A DNA stretch of 64,000 nt from Pachypanchax playfairii (lineage: Eukaryota; Chordata; Actinopteri; Cyprinodontiformes; Aplocheilidae). Each line of letters starts with the position of its first letter. Position 1 is the first letter of the stretch. Positions 61,401-64,000 of the stretch are shown one piece after another. A program made the position numbers and the translations under genes. The notes below the pieces were generated by a model. The model was given only the letters and a program-made list of their open reading frames with translations. It did not search any database and had not been told where the DNA came from. Location: assembly GCA_006937955.1 (NCBI GenBank), contig SSNP01000042.1:1685216-1749215 (forward strand), written 5' to 3'.

Positions 61401-64000
61401 TTTGCTCACTTCCTCGCCATTACTTAATCTAAACAGATTGTTTTTGTTTTAATGTCATTGAACTAGTTTGATATATATTATTCCAGGGGCTATACATGTA
61501 AAAATAACGTGATGCCCGTGTAAAACCAGCAGGCAATTTTCTTAGATATTTCTTGCATATTAATGCAGAGAAATTATTTGTATTTGTTCAGCAGATAATC
61601 TCTATTAGTGCACTGGAATAATAAAGGATCTCAGTTTTGCTTTACTGAGAGGTCTGTGTGTGTGTGTGTGTGTGGAACATTTTCTATATTCCCATTAAAC
61701 ATTTGCACTGATCTTTTTTTGTTTTCATTTGGTGAAATGAAAACCAGAGAACACACAGAAAGAGCAGGAATATTACAAAGAAGCTTGCTGTTATCTAAAC
61801 CTCTACAATGCTTCATTAGCAGAATATAATGACTGCAGACTGATTCCTGCACTTTGTTGAGCTTGTGCATTCATGCATGTGTAGGAATCTGTGTGTGAGC
61901 GAGACACACAAAAAGGAAATGAAGAAAGCAACTGCCACTGAATCATGTCAATGTAATCTCTCAATGCTATCTTGTCTTCTCTCTTGCTCTAAGCTCCGAT
62001 CCGCATCCATTGATCAGAGGAAAAACCTGTTGCCCCTGACATCTGATTCTTTTATTGATCACTTCCTCTTTATACAGTCAAAGGAAAGTTCAGCGACTAA
62101 ACACGGGGTTTAGCCAGGTCTCCTATAATTCCTGTAATCTGGCTGCTTATCTTTATCAAAGTATCTTTCTTTTTATCTTCTCTTACAGATATAAAGATGG
62201 TCAAACTGTGAAATTTCAAAGTCTAAATTCCTAAAAAGAGGTCTATTATCCTATTAGTCTGTGATGGATTTATATTTATGTTTCTTTGTGGGGGCAGTGC
62301 TGCACTTTGTTACAACAGTAAAGTTATAATTAGGTGATTTTCCATTCAGACACATTGTGACCTTTCTTTAGTAATGAAAGTAAGTGGCATCCTCAGTCAC
62401 ATGAACGGTGGCCATGTCCGCATCATGAGGCAGAGCGCGGTGTTGAGCCGATGGCTTGACAGAGCTTTCAGCAGATACAAACCATGTGTTTTTCTTTCCA
62501 TTTAGTATCAGTGACAGTTTAAAGTGCAGAGCCCTGAGACAGAGCTTAAGAAAAATGTACTTTACATCTCTATAAATAATGGCAAATGTTGGTGATTTAA
62601 AAGTGATCTACGATAACGTTTGCTTGAGACTTAAATCAAATTATAACAAAAGCTTTGAGATGATGGGAAAAAAAAAAAAGAGACTAATTCTCATTCTGAT
62701 AATTTGCTGAATTCACAGAAGAGTGTGTAAGAATCTAAAGCTCAGCTGGAGTGTGCACATTTTTATACTCTTAACTTTGACCTGACACTGGTCATTCATT
62801 TTTTAGCCCTGGCCACATATTTTTGCAGTCTTTTATTCTCTGGGATGATATATTGGCATAAATTTTTCATCAGATAGTAATGTGATTACTCTGTCTTTCT
62901 GGCACTGAGGCTTTATCTGGCCGCATGCAGTCCAAGGGATTCTGTTACTGAGCGCGGACCCATACGGGACCACAACTCTGGATTCATGTGGTGACTGACT
63001 GCATATATATACATCTATAAATCCTGCTTTCCAAAGAGAATAATGGGGAAGAGGGACTTTCAACTCCAAGTTTGATGGATAGTTAAAAAGTCAAAGTTGC
63101 TTGAAGAGAAGATTCTGCTCCTGTCTGACCTACACAACTATTAAAAAAACAACACATGAATAATAACATCATATGTCTTGGTGATATATATAAAAATATT
63201 AACAGAATATGATCTAATTTTATGTTTTTATCCTGCTTAATGAACAAATGCATGTTCTTTGTGGTGGCTCGACTCTTTGTAGCCACTAAGACGGATGTTT
63301 GCTGGATATGCTGCTCCAAAAATACAGGCTTGTGTATTTATTACTAAAAGTTTTGTCTTCTTTCTGTCTGTAATGAAATGAGCTGTGTGTTTTTATAAAA
63401 AGGGCTTTTTTGAAAAGCAAAGAAATAAAATGCTTTAAAAAGTGTTGAATACAGTAAGTACTCAGGAAGAAACAACGTACCCAAAGAGGCTTCTTTCCGC
63501 TCGTGTTTCTGTACATTAAGACGGAATGGATCGATGTAACGTGAGCATGCCAGTCTCTTTGACAGAGAAAAATGGGCCGAGATCCTACACTGCAGCTTCA
63601 CAGTAAAATAACACTTTACTAACTTGGATATTGAACTAAAAGTAGCTCAGAAGACACTTTCAGGAAAAAAAAAAAAATCTACCCACATCAGCTGCTGTCA
63701 GGTTAGTTTGTGCAGAGTTATGAGCTGCTGTTTTTAATGATGTACTGACTGAAGATTTTTAGTGTTTACGTCAATGAGCAACATAAATTATCTAATTTTA
63801 TTGCTGAGTTTGAAACCATAATATATTTAATTAAATATCTGTCTGACTTTTCAAGATAAACCAACAAGTGTAAAAGCTGAGGTTACACAATGAGGAGGAA
63901 TAAAAGGAAAAGGAGAAAGGTGCTTCTCCTAAAAAAGAAGTGAGGATTCACCGTCTCATAGGGTTCAGCTAGTGGTAATATTTAGTTAAAGAGAAACCCT

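Larger units (their letters stand above)
58481..64000 (-). other. esrrb intron between the DNA-binding domain and hinge exons (incomplete)
   Basis: No zinc-finger exon (Cys-rich, followed by a CLKVGMLKE-type sequence) was found on the minus strand up to the right edge. The interval holds candidate elements at 58740-58900 and 61120-61400, short (TG)n runs (for example 61652-61673) and otherwise ordinary sequence. Confidence 0.55.

Noticed and set aside
58481..64000. Search for the esrrb zinc-finger exons
   Set aside because: No Cys-rich frame with the expected family sequence was found on the minus strand; these exons must lie beyond the right edge.

Overview
The window is nuclear DNA from a ray-finned fish, probably a percomorph teleost. 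It has small spliced exons with GT-AG introns, one AT-AC intron, CA/TG and ATCT microsatellites, interspersed repeats of kinds I recognise from many teleost genomes, and three vertebrate genes whose proteins read clearly as dlst, prox2 and esrrb. I see no bacterial or viral genes, CRISPR array, rRNA or tRNA. Two short N runs (13204-13213 and 53881) show that it is a draft assembly.

Layout. (1) 175-4867, minus strand: dlst, the E2 succinyltransferase of the mitochondrial 2-oxoglutarate dehydrogenase complex. Fourteen coding exons are present; the last one, with the HxxxDG active site, lies beyond the left edge. (2) 4868-6571: a 1.7 kb head-to-head spacer holding the dlst promoter (with a perfect NRF1-type palindrome), a repeat fragment and the probable prox2 first exon. 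(3) about 6.5-14.8 kb, plus strand: prox2, a Prospero-family homeodomain transcription factor of 673 residues. Its intron in front of the homeo-prospero domain has AT-AC ends, an exact minor-spliceosome donor and an exact U12 branch site, and removing it as AT-AC is what keeps the reading frame. (4) about 14.8-46 kb: a 31 kb stretch with no gene that I can support. It holds two transposon fossils, a long ATCT microsatellite and many patches that look like conserved vertebrate noncoding elements (high complexity, TAATTA/ATTA clusters, GC-balanced). (5) 46845 to beyond 58480, minus strand: esrrb (oestrogen-related receptor beta, NR3B2), with the hinge and whole ligand-binding domain in four exons. 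The DNA-binding and N-terminal exons lie beyond the right edge. Introns of 2.5, 7.9 and more than 5.5 kb contain further regulatory-looking patches.

How they relate. dlst is a housekeeping metabolic gene. prox2 and esrrb are developmental transcription factors and are the natural targets for regulatory elements in the desert and introns. As I recall the human map, DLST and PROX2 are head-to-head neighbours on 14q24, and ESRRB is on the same arm but more than 1 Mb away, so prox2 and esrrb as direct neighbours here would be a fish-specific rearrangement or gene loss.

Limits: splice sites were placed by eye using reading-frame phase and remembered family sequences. Conservation could not be tested, so every regulatory-element call in the desert is inference. 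I found no clearly undescribed biological system; the AT-AC intron of prox2 is the most striking feature.
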